Assembly: GCA_964407695.1 (NCBI GenBank)
Contig: CAYOWQ010000011.1
Location: 62,001 to 126,000 of the forward strand
Source of the DNA: CAYOWQ01 sp964407695
GTDB taxonomy: Bacteria; Planctomycetota; Phycisphaerae; Phycisphaerales; SM1A02
DNA length: 64,000 nt
Direction: 5' to 3'
This document shows positions 24,940 to 33,084 of this stretch, piece by piece. Each line of letters starts with the position of its first letter. Position 1 is the stretch's first letter. Under the pieces are notes generated by a model. It worked only from the letters and a program-made list of their open reading frames with translations, was not told the origin of the DNA and searched no databases. The translations under genes and the position numbers were made by a program.

Positions 24940-25097
24940 GGCAAACATCCCAGGTGTACCAGATGTGGTAGTTCACGGCGATCCTGCGTTGTCGAGGCCC
25001 AATAGATAGCGGTGAGAGACGGAACGGTTGATTTGATTGTATTCGCGCCCACCAATTCCCCCAGAGAAGTGACAGACTTCCCACCGTACCCTGCACC

Positions 25098-25373
25098 ATG
25101 AGATCCAGATTGACCGCTTCGCCGAAGTCCACTGTCGTCAATGGAGGCCGATTTCAGGGGACTCTTGGGGCGAGGATCCTGACGTTGGCGTTGGCTGTCG
25201 TGGCAGTTCCAATCGTGATTCTGACCGCGGTTGCATCTGCGGCCGTTCTGGCGGGGATCGGCGCTGTCCTGCTCCTCGGGGGGTTGGTGGGGGTTTCGCT
25301 GCGCCGGCGAAGAGAACTTCGCTCGATGGAGGGCGGACGCGAAAACGTCCGTGTCATCCGAAATCCCCGGTAA
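25098..25373 (+). CDS. Small two-helix membrane protein
   Basis: A 91-residue protein with a basic N-terminus (about 25 residues), two hydrophobic segments around 28-45 and 46-66 separated by little loop, then a strongly basic stretch (LRRRRELRS) and a short tail. No motif is recognised. The alternating Val/Ala/Leu/Gly helices and positive-inside residues suggest a cytoplasmic-membrane protein with both ends inside. It is divergent from dnaE and convergent with the pseudopilin gene. Whether it is expressed is uncertain, but composition supports a real gene. Confidence 0.5.
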   Translation: MRSRLTASPKSTVVNGGRFQGTLGARILTLALAVVAVPIVILTAVASAAVLAGIGAVLLLGGLVGVSLRRRRELRSMEGGRENVRVIRNPR

Positions 25374-25389
25374 ATATCCTGATTCGGAC

Positions 25390-25929
25390 TCAGTTTGTGG
25401 TGTCTGCGAGCGAGCCCGCTTGGCCGTTATTGGCGGCGTTGAAGGCGTCGAGGGTCTCGCCGTCGGAATCCTGAGCGGGCACCATGACACAAAAGGCGCC
25501 GTTGGTCCGGTTGTACCAGGCGTTGGCTGCCGATGCATCCAGGGGATCGAAGGTCTTTCCTGCCGGATAAATGGCGTCGACGTCACCGTCAACGACATCA
25601 ATCACCATTGGTTTGCCGGTCCACGTATGCTCAGGCAGAACGCTGCCGCGAAACCAAGCCGCATCAATATCTTCGGGATAGCCGCTGGCAACCACATCGA
25701 CGTCTCCAGCCTGCTTGTGGTACTGGACCATCTGCCGCACATACCGGGTGGTTGAGGCCATGATGGTCTCGCGCGCCAATCGGTCGCTCTGAAGGAAGCG
25801 CGGAATGACCATGCTTGCCAGGATCCCGAGGATCACGATGACAATCATGATCTCGATCATGGTGAATCCATGGCGTCGGCGGGTTGCAGTGGGATTGGCG
25901 CGAAGACTTCGCCACATGATCTGCAGCAT
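25390..25929 (-). CDS. gspG: GspG-like type II secretion pseudopilin
   Basis: A 179-residue prepilin. The leader ends RRRHG, cleaved before FTMIEIMIVIVILGILASM, with Glu at mature position 5 (typical of type IV pilin-like proteins). The C-terminal part has a globular GspG-like pattern with a TWTGKPMVIDVVDGDVD segment and a hydrophilic, acidic end. It would be processed by a prepilin peptidase and assembled into a type II secretion pseudopilus or a related filament. Two starts are possible (25929, 25917); neither has a strong ribosome-binding site. The rest of the secretion machinery is elsewhere. Confidence 0.82.
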   Translation of the reverse strand: MLQIMWRSLRANPTATRRRHGFTMIEIMIVIVILGILASMVIPRFLQSDRLARETIMASTTRYVRQMVQYHKQAGDVDVVASGYPEDIDAAWFRGSVLPEHTWTGKPMVIDVVDGDVDAIYPAGKTFDPLDASAANAWYNRTNGAFCVMVPAQDSDGETLDAFNAANNGQAGSLADTTN

Positions 25930-26024
25930 CGAACAAGTTCGTGACGATGTTGAACCTCAGTTGGCCCCCAGCCGTCTGGAATGTCCGTTTGTGTGACTTG
26001 GGTGGATTTCCCCAGGAATCAACT

Positions 26025-26483
26025 ATGGTCCGAGAACCTCATCGTGATGGCGCTCCCTGCATTCTGATTGTGGTCGGGGCGCATCCCCAGGCCGAACGAC
26101 ACGATCGGCCACTGGCCTACAGCCTCAAGGAGAAGATCTGCAAGCAGTTGGACTCTGCCGGCTGTTCCGAGCCGGAGGTCATGGTCTGCAGCGATTTGTG
26201 GTATCTCAACCATGAAGACCTCTTTCGTTGCCCTGTCGTTGCCATCGGCAATCCGTCGGTCAACGCCGCGTCCGCTTACTTGACTCGGCGGCTGCCTCCG
26301 ACGCTGACGATCGACGGAAGCCTGCAGATCCAGTTCGATGGCAGCTTGGGCTATCCGAGGGCGTCTGCATGGGGAATGTCGCATGCTGAGACCAATCGGG
26401 CGGTCGATCGCCTCTGGGAAAAGCATGGCGAAGAGTTCATTGCGGGCATCGCCGGGCTGCTCGCTGATCTATCCAACCTCTGA
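26025..26483 (+). CDS. Conserved protein of unknown function (152 aa)
   Basis: Alpha/beta protein without signal peptide or membrane segment. Segments ILIVVGAHPQAERHDRPLAYSLKEKI (helix after a strand), EVMVCSDLWYLN, VVAIGNPSVNAASAYLTRRL and a C-terminal HAETNRAVDRLWEKH helix suggest a Rossmann-like or flavodoxin-like fold. Nothing catalytic can be named. AGGA lies about eight bases before ATG 26025. The downstream 138 bases carry an ACACC/GGTGT hairpin (26498-26511) without a T-run, then the next gene's ribosome-binding site. Confidence 0.6.
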   Translation: MVREPHRDGAPCILIVVGAHPQAERHDRPLAYSLKEKICKQLDSAGCSEPEVMVCSDLWYLNHEDLFRCPVVAIGNPSVNAASAYLTRRLPPTLTIDGSLQIQFDGSLGYPRASAWGMSHAETNRAVDRLWEKHGEEFIAGIAGLLADLSNL

Positions 26484-26621
26484 AATATCAGGAATTTACA
26501 CCTCAGGGTGTGGAAATCGTGACGGAATCTGCTACCGTTGTCTGAGCGGATGAGCGTGACGGGAGCATTCCCCGTTTTCGCCGACGTTGCCGTGCCCCGA
26601 CGACAACCTTGAGGATCCGCC

Positions 26622-27617
26622 ATGCCGGTTCATCTCGAACGCAAAAGTCCAGATATCTCAGCCCCCCGCCGAGCGTTTTCGCTCACCGAGCTCCTTGTGG
26701 TGATCGGAATCATTGTGCTCCTGGTCGGCATCCTGCTGCCGGTTTTGGCGCAGGCACAGCGAACCGCCAAGAGAACAGAGACCATCTCAACGATGGAAGG
26801 ATTCTCGAAAGCCTGCGATCTGTTTTACTCAGAGTTTCACTTTTATCCAGGTCTGATTCCGTCCAACATCCTTGAGCAGTTTCCCGTCATTACAAGCACG
26901 GAGAATGCGCTGCTGCATCTGATGGGTGGTGGTGTTCGACGCGATGACTATTCGACCAGTTCGCAGGGTGAGACCCTGTGGAATGACCTCTTTCCGGCTC
27001 CGGACTGGAAGGAGATTACATTCGGCGCGAGTCCAAACATCTATCGGGTGAAGATCAACGTCAACAAGATTGGAAATGGACCGCTGATCGGCGGCAAGAC
27101 CTACGAGCCATTCTTCACCCCGCGTGCAGACCAATTTGGATTTGCCCAAGGGCAGGTTGTGTCGTCAGGCGGTCTGGAACTGCCCGATCTCCTGGATGCC
27201 TGGGGGCAACCCATCATCTTCGCCAAATCGATGCGGGATGTCGGTGTCCTTGTGGGTTCGCCGACCGCTTCTCAATTCTCCCGAGCTGGAATCTCGGCCT
27301 ACACCGAGTCTCAGGGACTTGGCGATCTGGCAAAGAGTCAGGTCGACAGCATTCTCAACTCGTCGGCCGGAAACACCGCCCAACTCAACACCATCTTCGC
27401 TCAGATCATTCGCAACGAGGCGACAGGCGCTGCCGACCAGCCCCAAACGGCCTCTCCCAAGGGAGCCTATGTGTTGATTTCGGCCGGGCCTGATGGAATC
27501 TTCTTCTCGAAATATGACGGACCCGGAGATCTGCAGACGCCCGTCACCGACATCGTGTCGCTCGGACCGAAGGTGGTGGCTGACTACGACGACATCCGCA
27601 TCTTTGGAGGTGGATGA
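26622..27617 (+). CDS. Prepilin-type protein with N-terminal methylation motif
   Basis: A 331-residue protein with a long leader (MPVHLERKSPDISAPRRA), cleavage before FSLTELLVVIGIIVLLVGIL with Glu at mature position 5, then a large globular domain. The domain contains FYSEFHFYPGLIPSN and, near the end, GAYVLISAGPDGIFFSKYDG, a calcium-site-like pattern seen in GspG-type and planctomycete pseudopilins. GAGGA precedes ATG by eight bases. It is coupled with the next pseudopilin gene and probably forms a filament with it. The cargo or purpose is unknown. Confidence 0.82.
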   Translation: MPVHLERKSPDISAPRRAFSLTELLVVIGIIVLLVGILLPVLAQAQRTAKRTETISTMEGFSKACDLFYSEFHFYPGLIPSNILEQFPVITSTENALLHLMGGGVRRDDYSTSSQGETLWNDLFPAPDWKEITFGASPNIYRVKINVNKIGNGPLIGGKTYEPFFTPRADQFGFAQGQVVSSGGLELPDLLDAWGQPIIFAKSMRDVGVLVGSPTASQFSRAGISAYTESQGLGDLAKSQVDSILNSSAGNTAQLNTIFAQIIRNEATGAADQPQTASPKGAYVLISAGPDGIFFSKYDGPGDLQTPVTDIVSLGPKVVADYDDIRIFGGG

Positions 27618-27620
27618 CGC

Positions 27621-28502
27621 ATGAAACGAGCCTCGTTACCCGGTCGCGGCTTCACGCTCGTCGAACTTCTCGCCGTGGTATCAATCATCCTGGTGATCGT
27701 TGCGCTGGTGTTGGTCGCCATGCGAGCGGTAGCGAATTCAGCCAGACAAACAGATTCCATGAATTCGGTACGTCAGCTCGCGGTGGCCCATTCCAACTAC
27801 TCCATCGATCACGATGGCGTAATCATCCCGGGGTTCTTGAACACCACCAAGCTCAATGATCTGGACATCGATGCCAATGCCCCAAGCGGAGTCAAGGTTT
27901 CGGCCGCTGCAGCGCGCACGTGGGTCTGGCGGCTCTCTCCCTATTTCAGCGACGGTTGGGAGATGCTCTATCGCGACTTTCGGGATTCGAGCATGGTGGA
28001 GAAACTCAATCAGCAGTTGCTCGCCTCGGACGCCCTCCCCATCTCCACCGGACCGGCATTCGGACTCAATACAATCTTCATTGGCGGCGACAGCGATCGC
28101 GGCGGTGATGATGTGACCGATCGTTCTCCATGGGGGTCCTTGGCCAGCGAAACCATCGCCGCCACCCGGGTGAGTCGAGTCAAGCGCCCGTCCCAACTCA
28201 TCCTGTTCACGGCCTCGACCGATGCGAATGCCGTGACGGCCAATGCGCCTCAAATCGGCGAATATGAAGCTCGGGCGCCATTCCTCGTGGATCCGCAATG
28301 GTCACTCGGTGCGAGCAACACGATGGTGCAGGAAACCACGCTGGAAACGCCCGCAGGACTGCCTATTGCGCGATTCGGCGATCAGAATCTGCCGCTTTCC
28401 TACATGGACGGAAGCTCCGGAATCGTTCCGCTCTCGTCAATTTCGGTGGATATGCGCATGTGGGCCCCGTTCGCCGAGTTCGCCGACTACCGCGTTCCCT
28501 GA
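27621..28502 (+). CDS. Second prepilin-type protein
   Basis: A 293-residue prepilin-like protein with a short leader (MKRASLPGRG), cleaved before FTLVELLAVVSIILVIVALVLV. The mature domain resembles planctomycete DUF1559-like surface proteins: NSVRQLAVAHSNYSIDHDG, then SRVKRPSQLILFTAS and the final LSYMDGSSGIVPLSS. It begins three bases after the previous stop; GGAGGTGG in the end of that gene serves as ribosome-binding site. Together with the upstream gene it is a two-gene operon. Its export and assembly require machinery not present here. Confidence 0.82.
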   Translation: MKRASLPGRGFTLVELLAVVSIILVIVALVLVAMRAVANSARQTDSMNSVRQLAVAHSNYSIDHDGVIIPGFLNTTKLNDLDIDANAPSGVKVSAAAARTWVWRLSPYFSDGWEMLYRDFRDSSMVEKLNQQLLASDALPISTGPAFGLNTIFIGGDSDRGGDDVTDRSPWGSLASETIAATRVSRVKRPSQLILFTASTDANAVTANAPQIGEYEARAPFLVDPQWSLGASNTMVQETTLETPAGLPIARFGDQNLPLSYMDGSSGIVPLSSISVDMRMWAPFAEFADYRVP

Positions 28503-28596
28503 GCGAGCACTTATCAGACGGAGAAGGTTGTGAACGTCGGCTCATTGCCCGGCGGGTCATACCCGATACACTCTTCGCTCCATCTGTTTGGGCCCG

Positions 28597-29502
28597 ATGC
28601 ACTACAACCTCAATCATCTTCAAACACTCGAAGCCGAGTCCGTTCACATCATGCGAGAAGTGGCCGCCGAATTCGAGCGCCCGGTCTTGCTCTTTTCCGG
28701 CGGCAAGGATTCGATCGTGATGCTGCGAATCGCCGAGAAGGCGTTCCGGCCGGCGAAGTTTCCCTTTCCCCTTCTTCACATTGACACCGGCCACAACTTT
28801 CCGGAAGCCATCGACTATCGAGACCGTCGCGTTGCCGAACTCGGAGAACGGCTCATCGTTCGAAAGGTTGAGGATTCGATCCGGAACGGCCGCGTGGCTG
28901 AGGAGCGGGGGCCCAATGCCAGTCGCAACCGTTTGCAGACCGTTACGCTGCTCGATTCCATGACTGAATTCGAGTTCAATGCGGCGTTTGGCGGCGCTCG
29001 CCGAGATGAAGAGAAGGCCCGGGCCAAAGAACGTGTCTTCAGCTTCCGCGATGAGTTCGGCCAATGGGATCCCAAGAATCAGCGACCGGAACTCTGGACC
29101 CTCTACAACGGCCGCGTGCGAAAGGGTGAACACATGCGTGTCTTCCCCCTGTCCAACTGGACCGAGATGGACGTGTGGCTCTACATCGCGCGCGAACAAC
29201 TGGAGATTCCGTCCATCTACTTCTCGCACCGCCGCGAGGTGTTCCGTCGCAACGGCATGTGGATGCCGACAAGCGAGTTTGTGAAGCGGCTGCCCCAGGA
29301 AGTGGTCGAGACTCGCACCGTTCGTTTTCGTACGGTTGGCGATATGACATGTACCGCGGCCGTTGAATCACCGGCCGCCTCGCTGGAAGACATCATCGCC
29401 GAGGTTGCAGCGGCTCGTGTGACCGAGCGCGGCGCTACCCGAGCTGACGACAAGTTTTCAGAGGCGGCCATGGAGGATCGCAAGAAGGAAGGCTATTTCT
29501 GA
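28597..29502 (+). CDS. cysD: Sulfate adenylyltransferase subunit 2
   Basis: Small subunit of ATP sulfurylase, which together with CysN makes adenosine 5'-phosphosulfate from sulfate. The 301-residue PP-loop protein has SGGKDS (about 36-41), then HIDTGHNFPEAI, the conserved RDE region GGARRDEEKARAKERVFSFRD and NWTEMDVWLYI. Length is normal for CysD. The ATG at 28597 is preferred over a TTG at 28588. cysN follows 10 bases later. The 94 bases upstream of the start show no clear promoter consensus. Confidence 0.95.
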   Translation: MHYNLNHLQTLEAESVHIMREVAAEFERPVLLFSGGKDSIVMLRIAEKAFRPAKFPFPLLHIDTGHNFPEAIDYRDRRVAELGERLIVRKVEDSIRNGRVAEERGPNASRNRLQTVTLLDSMTEFEFNAAFGGARRDEEKARAKERVFSFRDEFGQWDPKNQRPELWTLYNGRVRKGEHMRVFPLSNWTEMDVWLYIAREQLEIPSIYFSHRREVFRRNGMWMPTSEFVKRLPQEVVETRTVRFRTVGDMTCTAAVESPAASLEDIIAEVAAARVTERGATRADDKFSEAAMEDRKKEGYF

Positions 29503-29512
29503 CGGAACCGCC

Positions 29513-30811
29513 ATGCTGAGTTCGCCACCTCGATTCAATACTGACGCGTATCTGGGCATGGATCTGCTTCGATTCATGACCTGTGGTTCCGTGGATGACG
29601 GAAAGAGCACGCTGATTGGCCGATTGCTCTTCGACACCAAGACCATCTTTGAAGATCAGCTCGAGGCCGTGGAGCGATCCAGCAAGGCTCGAGGGGATGA
29701 ACACGTCAACCTGGCCCTAGTGACCGACGGCCTTCGTGCGGAGCGTGAGCAAGGGATCACAATCGACGTCGCCTACCGATACTTCGCAACGCCCAAGCGA
29801 AAATTCATCATTGCCGACACCCCGGGCCACACCCAGTACACGCGCAACATGGTGACGGGCGCCAGTACTGCCAATCTCGCCATCATTCTGATTGATGCCC
29901 GAAAGGGTGTCATCGAGCAGACTCGTCGACATTCGTTCATCGCGTCATTGCTTCGAATACCACACATGGTTGTCGCGGTCAACAAGATGGATCTTGTTGA
30001 TTGGGATGAAGGTGTCTACGAGTCAATCTGTCGCGATTTTCGTGAGTTCGCAGCCAAGCTCGAAGTGGCCGACATCACGTTCATTCCCATCAGTGCCATC
30101 AACGGCGACAACATCGTCGATCGATCTGAAAGATCTCCGTGGTATCAGGGGCCGCCGCTGCTTCACCACCTGGAGCATGTGCACATCGCCTCGGACCGGA
30201 ATCTCATTGATTGCCGATTCCCCGTGCAATGGATTATTCGACCCCAGAGCGACGAGCATCACGACTACCGCGGGTATGCGGGTTCAGTAGCCGCAGGTGT
30301 CTTTCGAGTCGGCGATCCGGTGATCGCGCTGCCTTCGGGATTCACATCGAAGATCAAATCCATCGAGACGCACGATGGTGCGGTCGACGAGGCGTTCCCG
30401 CCGATGGCAGTTTCAATCCTTCTTGAGGATGAGATTGACATCAGCCGCGGCGACATGATCTGCCGCCCAAACAATCGGCCCACAACCGGTCAGGATGTCG
30501 ATGCGATGATCTGCTGGATGTCGACCGAGCCGATGTCGCTGCAGCGGAAGTATTTCATCAAGCACACGACCCGAACCGTCCGCGCCGTCATGAAACAGGT
30601 GCATTACCGCCTGAACATCAACACGCTTCATCGCGAGGAGGGGATCGCGGAGCTGGGGCTGAATGAAATCGGTCGCGTGAGTCTTCGGACCCAGATGCCG
30701 GTGTTTTTTGACGAATATCGACGGTGTCGACAGACCGGAAGCTTCATCGTGATCGACGAAGCGACCAATAACACGGTCGGCGTCGGGATGATCAACGGTC
30801 CGGCCGAGTAG
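29513..30811 (+). CDS. cysN: Sulfate adenylyltransferase subunit 1 (GTPase)
   Basis: GTPase subunit of ATP sulfurylase, 432 residues. G motifs: GSVDDGKST (G1, about 25-33), EREQGITIDVAYRYF (switch I), DTPGH (G3) and NKMD (G4). Elongation-factor-like beta domains II and III follow (SVAAGVFRVGDPVIALPSG). There is no C-terminal APS-kinase (CysC) domain, so this is the plain CysN form. Partner cysD is directly upstream. Assimilatory sulfate activation is the probable role. Confidence 0.95.
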   Translation: MLSSPPRFNTDAYLGMDLLRFMTCGSVDDGKSTLIGRLLFDTKTIFEDQLEAVERSSKARGDEHVNLALVTDGLRAEREQGITIDVAYRYFATPKRKFIIADTPGHTQYTRNMVTGASTANLAIILIDARKGVIEQTRRHSFIASLLRIPHMVVAVNKMDLVDWDEGVYESICRDFREFAAKLEVADITFIPISAINGDNIVDRSERSPWYQGPPLLHHLEHVHIASDRNLIDCRFPVQWIIRPQSDEHHDYRGYAGSVAAGVFRVGDPVIALPSGFTSKIKSIETHDGAVDEAFPPMAVSILLEDEIDISRGDMICRPNNRPTTGQDVDAMICWMSTEPMSLQRKYFIKHTTRTVRAVMKQVHYRLNINTLHREEGIAELGLNEIGRVSLRTQMPVFFDEYRRCRQTGSFIVIDEATNNTVGVGMINGPAE

Positions 30812-30897
30812 TTCTGCCCACAATTTGACTCAAGCACGGGGAGACTTGGTCCGATTATTCACGAGAAGGACCACCGCCGACGTGGTACGTCTCGTCC

Positions 30898-31878
30898 ATG
30901 ATTTCAGAGACTTCAGGTCAGGTCGAACTCGTGCCTCCCGTCAATGGGAACGGCGTGACTGCGCCGTCCGTAGTCCGGGAACTTGAACGCGCTCTTGATT
31001 CATATGCCCAGCGCGGCATGTGGTCGGCGTTCGGACGGCTCGCGGAGACCATCACACCGTTGGCCGCGCAGCATCCAGGCCTGACCGAACGGATCGCCAG
31101 GTTTCGACTGATGCGGGAGAATGCTCCCGGGGCATTGCAACTCATCGATTCTCTCAACGGCCATCGCGGCGGCCTCACCAGCTCGTTGGTCCTCTTGCGA
31201 GCGGTGGCGTTACTTCTGTGTGAACGACCGGTCGAGGCGCACGACATGCTCCACCATGAGGCACATCCTGAATTCGCAGGTGTTGGAGCCAATGAGATTC
31301 TGGCATGCCTGTCGTGGGACCTGCTTGGCGAGCCTGTGGCTGATGTCTCCGACCGGGCGAAGCGATTGAATTCAATGCGCGCCCAGATGCTGAATATCGC
31401 CGGAGCCATCGGGATTGGACATCAGTTTGAGAACGCCCTCCGAGAGGCGGAGGCACTTGCATCGATGACTCTCTCCGGAATCGGAATGACCGAATTGGAC
31501 ATCTTCTGCATGACCTGCGGCGTCAACATGCAATCGAAAGACCTCGCGTCGGTGATCCAGCGCCTCGGGGCAGAATTGGTTGAAGCTGAACACGTCATTC
31601 CCATTCTGGGAGAGGCACATGCCGACTCTCCCGACGCCTCTCTGACACGTATTCTGGCTGAGGCGATTCAATCTCGAATCGATGAGGTCGAGGATTCGGC
31701 CTCGGCGGCTGTGGCCTCCGCAAGGATGTTCATGGCGCTCGGCGATTGCATCAATGCGTGGAAGGTTGTCGAGCGGGGTCTTGAGTTGAATCCGCTGTCA
31801 GCCCCGCTGGCTCTGCTTCGTCAATCCATTCAGACGACCCACGGCTCGGGTGCCATGGGCGAGGAGGAGGCGGCATGA
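30898..31878 (+). CDS. Helical-repeat-like cytosolic protein of unknown function
   Basis: A 326-residue protein that is almost entirely alpha-helical, with alternating hydrophobic patterns and degenerate TPR-like units (YAQRGMWSAFGRLAETI, INAWKVVERGLELNPLSAPL at the end). One central segment has CMTCGVNM, a Cys pair without other metal ligands. No family is recognised. Its stop overlaps the next gene's ATG (31875-31878), so the two are coupled and may form a complex. Start is ATG 30898; no strong ribosome-binding site is seen. Confidence 0.6.
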   Translation: MISETSGQVELVPPVNGNGVTAPSVVRELERALDSYAQRGMWSAFGRLAETITPLAAQHPGLTERIARFRLMRENAPGALQLIDSLNGHRGGLTSSLVLLRAVALLLCERPVEAHDMLHHEAHPEFAGVGANEILACLSWDLLGEPVADVSDRAKRLNSMRAQMLNIAGAIGIGHQFENALREAEALASMTLSGIGMTELDIFCMTCGVNMQSKDLASVIQRLGAELVEAEHVIPILGEAHADSPDASLTRILAEAIQSRIDEVEDSASAAVASARMFMALGDCINAWKVVERGLELNPLSAPLALLRQSIQTTHGSGAMGEEEAA

Positions 31879-33029
31879 TTGTCGCCGATCGGGCCGCTGC
31901 AGCCGCCATGTTGCGCACCGTCCGGCAGTCGCCGGTCGCGAGTCATCTTGAAGAGATTGAATGGTTGCGCTGCATGCTGCCGGATTCACGCCCATTGATT
32001 CGACTGCATATCGATGCGTTGCTCGAGTCCGGTCAGTACACCGAGGCTGAGGCGTTGTTGTCGCTGGCCCTCCTGCAACGCCCATTGGATCGATCTCTCT
32101 CAATTCGGCGGGTCAGAGTGCTGATGCATTCGGGCCGGTGCGATAAGGCCGCGAGAGAAGTTGACAACCTGGTCAGGGCAAACCCCGATGATGCCGCGAC
32201 GTGGCGAACAGCGGCGGAGTGGGCCCTGCGTGCCGGCCGCAAAGCCTACGCGCTCGAATGTGCGTCGATGGCGCTTGCGCTACGACCCAACGCCAATCAC
32301 CTGACGCTTTTTGCATCGGCGATGAGAGCCAACGGACACTCTCTGAAGGCGGCTCGCCTGATTGAATCGGACCCCAGGGTCGGGCTCGCCGAACGAGCGG
32401 AATTCATGGAATCGGCGGGACGAATCGTTGACGCCCTTGATCTGGTGGAGGCATCCATCGAAAGAGATCCGGAGGCGATTGCTCCGAGAATGCACCGGGT
32501 GGGCCTGCTGGAACGACTCGGGCGCCGGGGCCGACTCTCCCGGCTTGTTTGCGAGGAACTCGGGCGAAGTCCAGAGCTTGATTTGAGACTAAGCGTTTCA
32601 CTTCTCGGCCTGGGGCGATTCACTGAAGGCATCAGGCTCGCATTCAGGCAGCGCCACGAGGCAGGGTTATGGCGACGTTGCATGGCGGTGATCGCAATTG
32701 GTGCCATGTACGCCGGACGCATGCGATTGGCCCATCGTGCAGCGAAGAAGTGTGAGGGTCTCGCCTTTGACCATCCGGAGTGGTACTCATTGATCTGGAG
32801 GCGGGGGCTGCTGGGCCGAGTGGTGCAGGATCAGATGGACTTTCTGCGAGCGGGACGCGATCCCTCACGAATGCTTCTGCCTGCAGTGGTTGCCGACGCC
32901 GTTGGTGTGCTGCGCGGGCGCAATATGGATCATGGCGAGTTGGAGGCATGGAGGGAACGATTCTCCAGCGTCGAAACCTGGCTCGGTGATTTCGAATTCA
33001 CAGCGCGTGCCCGGCGCGCTGCGGCATGA
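31875..33029 (+). CDS. TPR-like repeat protein
   Basis: A 384-residue, Arg- and Ala-rich protein with tetratricopeptide-like helical repeats: LIRLHIDALLESGQYTEAEALL, then RVRVLMHSGRCDKAAREVDNLV, WRTAAEWALRAGRKAYALECASMAL and several further units. It lacks a signal peptide or membrane segment, so it is cytosolic. Coupled by ATGA to the upstream helical protein. No target can be named. The stop codon touches the hairpin at 33029-33056, which works on the opposite strand. Confidence 0.66.
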   Translation: MIVADRAAAAAMLRTVRQSPVASHLEEIEWLRCMLPDSRPLIRLHIDALLESGQYTEAEALLSLALLQRPLDRSLSIRRVRVLMHSGRCDKAAREVDNLVRANPDDAATWRTAAEWALRAGRKAYALECASMALALRPNANHLTLFASAMRANGHSLKAARLIESDPRVGLAERAEFMESAGRIVDALDLVEASIERDPEAIAPRMHRVGLLERLGRRGRLSRLVCEELGRSPELDLRLSVSLLGLGRFTEGIRLAFRQRHEAGLWRRCMAVIAIGAMYAGRMRLAHRAAKKCEGLAFDHPEWYSLIWRRGLLGRVVQDQMDFLRAGRDPSRMLLPAVVADAVGVLRGRNMDHGELEAWRERFSSVETWLGDFEFTARARRAAA

Positions 33030-33056
33030 AAAACCCCCAGGCAGATCGCCTGGGGG
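33029..33056 (-). terminator. Intrinsic terminator for the secreted Cys-rich protein gene
   Basis: Nine-base stem CCCCCAGGC / GCCTGGGGG (33034-33042, 33048-33056) with a five-base loop. On the minus strand it is followed at once by TTTTT (33033-33029). It lies 28 bases after the stop of the gene at 33085. The A-run is at the very end of the plus-strand gene, so the same stem may also protect that transcript's 3' end. Confidence 0.85.
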
Positions 33057-33084
33057 TGAGAGTGAACTTGGTATCAATAAGCTC

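Noticed and set aside
26498..26511. ACACC/GGTGT hairpin after the 152-residue protein gene
   Set aside because: Five-base stem with no T-run; too weak to call a terminator.
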